From NCBI GenBank assembly GCA_021789555.1, contig JAJYJK010000027.1, positions 1-32,048 of the forward strand: DNA of 32,048 nucleotides, given 5' to 3'. The notes below the pieces were generated by a model. That model did not search any database. It saw only the letters and a list, made by a program, of their open reading frames with translations, and was not told the DNA's origin. Numbering within the stretch: position 1 is the stretch's first letter; each line of letters opens with the position of its first letter. The translations under genes and the position numbers were made by a program. Source of the DNA: Nitrospirota bacterium (GTDB lineage: Bacteria; Nitrospirota; Thermodesulfovibrionia; Thermodesulfovibrionales; JdFR-88). This document shows, piece by piece, positions 30,533 to 32,048 of this stretch.

Positions 30533-31797
30533 ATTTTCGTTTTCCGTTTTTCCCAGCGCTTGCGCTCCTCTTCGCCGGAAGCGTCTTTACCGGAAACGCC
30601 TGGGCGGTAAACATTGCAAAGGACGTGACGCTGGATGGATTCTTGCAGGGCAATTACTCGGCCGACACCGCAAGGGAAAACCCGGACGGGGATTATTTCA
30701 AGCTGGCCGAGGAGCGCCTCCAACTGAAACTCGAGGCGAACAAAGACCCCATTCGCGTATTCGTAAAAGGAGATTTCTTCCATGACTGGGTCGGTGAAAA
30801 TGCCCGTTCGGAGCTGCGCGAGGGTTTCATAAAGTACACATCCGATAAGTGGGACGCCCGCATCGGAAGACAGATAATCACGTGGGGCGTCGGGGACCTC
30901 GTATTCATAAACGACGTCTTCCCGAAGGATTACGACGCCTTTTTCTCCGGCAGGCCGCTTGAATATCTCAAGAGGGGGGTCGACGGCGCGAAGTTCGGCC
31001 TCTATCCGGGCCTTGCCTCTTTCGATATCGTGGTCATTCCTTTTTTCACGCCGGGCAGGTTTCCCTCTTCCGACAGGTTCTGGCTCTTTGATCCAATGCC
31101 GCAGATAACGGACAGGCCTGAAGAGAGGCCCCCGACAAGCCTTAAAGACACGGAGGTCGCCCTGCGCGCATACCGGCAGGTGGCGGGCTTCGATACGTCC
31201 GCCTATTATTACAGGGGTTTTTTCAGACAGCCCTCGGCTATTCCGGATAACCTGCTTGCACCGACGAAGCTTAACCTTATTTTCCCGGAGCTGTCGGTCT
31301 GCGGCGCAAGCGCGCAGGGAAGCGCGCTTGGCGGCGTGGTGTCCCTGGAGGCGGGCTATTACGAATCCAGGCAGAACGAAAGCGGGCAAAACCCCTTCAT
31401 GCCGAATTCACAGACGCGTTTTCTCGTCGGCTATCAGAGGCAGCCCTGGACGGATTTCACCGCAGGAGTTCAATATTATGTCGAGTATATGCAAAATTAC
31501 TCTGAGTATCTGGCAAACCTGCCGCAGGGCATTCCCGCAGTGCCCAAGTGGAATGACCTTATGAGCCTGCGCCTTACGCAGATGCTCCGCAACCAGACGC
31601 TTAAACTCTCATGGTTCATGTTTTACAGCCCGGCGGTTGGCGATTACATGCTCAATCCCGAGGTCAAGTATAATTTCACGGACAGCATCTGGGCCGCAGT
31701 GGGCGGCAATATCTTCGGCGGCGGAAACAAGGCAAGCCAGTTCGGACAGCTCGCCAGGGACAATAACACGTATGTCCAGATAAGGTACGAGTTTTAG
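30529..31797 (+). CDS. DUF1302-like outer-membrane beta-barrel protein
   Basis: 422 aa from the GTG at 30529 (GGAAG 8 nt upstream, overlapping the preceding stop); a GTG three codons earlier is possible. A signal peptide ends at G-N-A-W-A. The body shows alternating beta-strands rich in aromatic residues, the motif R-Q-I-I-T-W-G-V-G-D-L-V-F-I-N-D-V-F-P-K-D, and a C-terminal Tyr-Glu-Phe, the BAM-recognition ending of outer-membrane barrels. DUF1302 proteins occur with RND exporters and LolA-like or DUF1329 proteins. It probably forms the outer-membrane end of that export or lipid-transfer route. Family call by pattern; substrate unknown. Confidence 0.82.
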   Translation: MNFRFPFFPALALLFAGSVFTGNAWAVNIAKDVTLDGFLQGNYSADTARENPDGDYFKLAEERLQLKLEANKDPIRVFVKGDFFHDWVGENARSELREGFIKYTSDKWDARIGRQIITWGVGDLVFINDVFPKDYDAFFSGRPLEYLKRGVDGAKFGLYPGLASFDIVVIPFFTPGRFPSSDRFWLFDPMPQITDRPEERPPTSLKDTEVALRAYRQVAGFDTSAYYYRGFFRQPSAIPDNLLAPTKLNLIFPELSVCGASAQGSALGGVVSLEAGYYESRQNESGQNPFMPNSQTRFLVGYQRQPWTDFTAGVQYYVEYMQNYSEYLANLPQGIPAVPKWNDLMSLRLTQMLRNQTLKLSWFMFYSPAVGDYMLNPEVKYNFTDSIWAAVGGNIFGGGNKASQFGQLARDNNTYVQIRYEF

Positions 31798-32048
31798 CGA
31801 GGAGACCGAAAATAGTTTTTCTTTCGCAGTAAAAGACAGTTTTTACCTCGTGAACTGAAGGTTTATGTATCGTCTCCTTCCTGAAACCGGAACTTGTTCG
31901 ATTTTTGATAATTTTTTATTTCCCCTTCTGATATGTAATAAACCTGTCAAGTGGGTGCCTTTTCCTAGCTTTCTGATATTATCTCCTTTGAGTATGTGAA
32001 CTTCGAGCAGAGCAGCAGTAATAAACGACGGTAGATCACTCTGATATA
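31798..32048. other. Non-coding tail of window
   Basis: A/T-richer than the rest. A weak stem GTAAAA/TTTTAC near 31830-31847 lies after the DUF1302 stop and might end transcription. No gene can be supported before the window ends. Confidence 0.4.

Overview
The window is GC-rich DNA from a Gram-negative bacterium. An outer-membrane beta-barrel, Lgt, type IV pilins and an RND exporter support this. The gene content (giant BcrAD/BadFG-type activase, DsrEFH, SQR, leuB/leuD, tandem TreT/TreYZ genes, sigma-54 pilin promoter) suggests an anaerobic sulfur-metabolising lineage such as Nitrospirota (Thermodesulfovibrionia-like) or Desulfobacterota. This placement is inference from gene content, not a computed phylogeny.

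Left part (1-2740, minus strand): a DUF2723 membrane glycosyltransferase cut by the window edge, two type IV prepilins separated by a hairpin, and a 61-aa cysteine-rich mini-protein. The major pilin and the mini-protein each have a -24/-12 sigma-54 promoter. Both promoters are preceded at the same distance by a shared 79-bp upstream block, so one activator probably controls both.

3.0-8.2 kb (plus): a 1468-aa double-ASKHA activase with a palindromic repeat inserted in frame, then a 31-aa bS22/COX24-like protein behind a near-consensus sigma-70 promoter and a 68-aa coiled-coil protein. Two inverted copies of a dispersed ~90-bp element lie on either side of the activase.

8.2-21.5 kb: a minus-strand DUF1460 amidase-like protein diverges from a tightly overlapping plus-strand operon: DUF5752 (internally duplicated), treT, treZ, GH57/DUF3536, treY, malQ, lgt. 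It encodes two routes to trehalose (NDP-glucose + glucose through TreT; maltodextrin through TreY/TreZ) plus alpha-glucan remodelling.

21.7-23.5 kb (minus): leuD and leuB of leucine synthesis. 23.6-24.9 kb (plus): an M48 Ste24-like protease.

24.9-31.8 kb (plus): the most notable locus. A TTGACA promoter precedes dsrE, dsrF and dsrH, then a three-cysteine sulfide:quinone oxidoreductase, an RND/MMPL transporter, a LolA-like protein and a DUF1302 outer-membrane barrel. dsrE has an in-frame TGA exactly at the catalytic-cysteine position, in the context Val-Tyr-Leu-UGA-Gly-Gly-Cys. The DsrE C-terminus continues in the same frame, and a SECIS-like hairpin lies just downstream. I read it as a selenocysteine DsrE working with SQR in a sulfur relay; its DsrH partner contains no cysteine at all.
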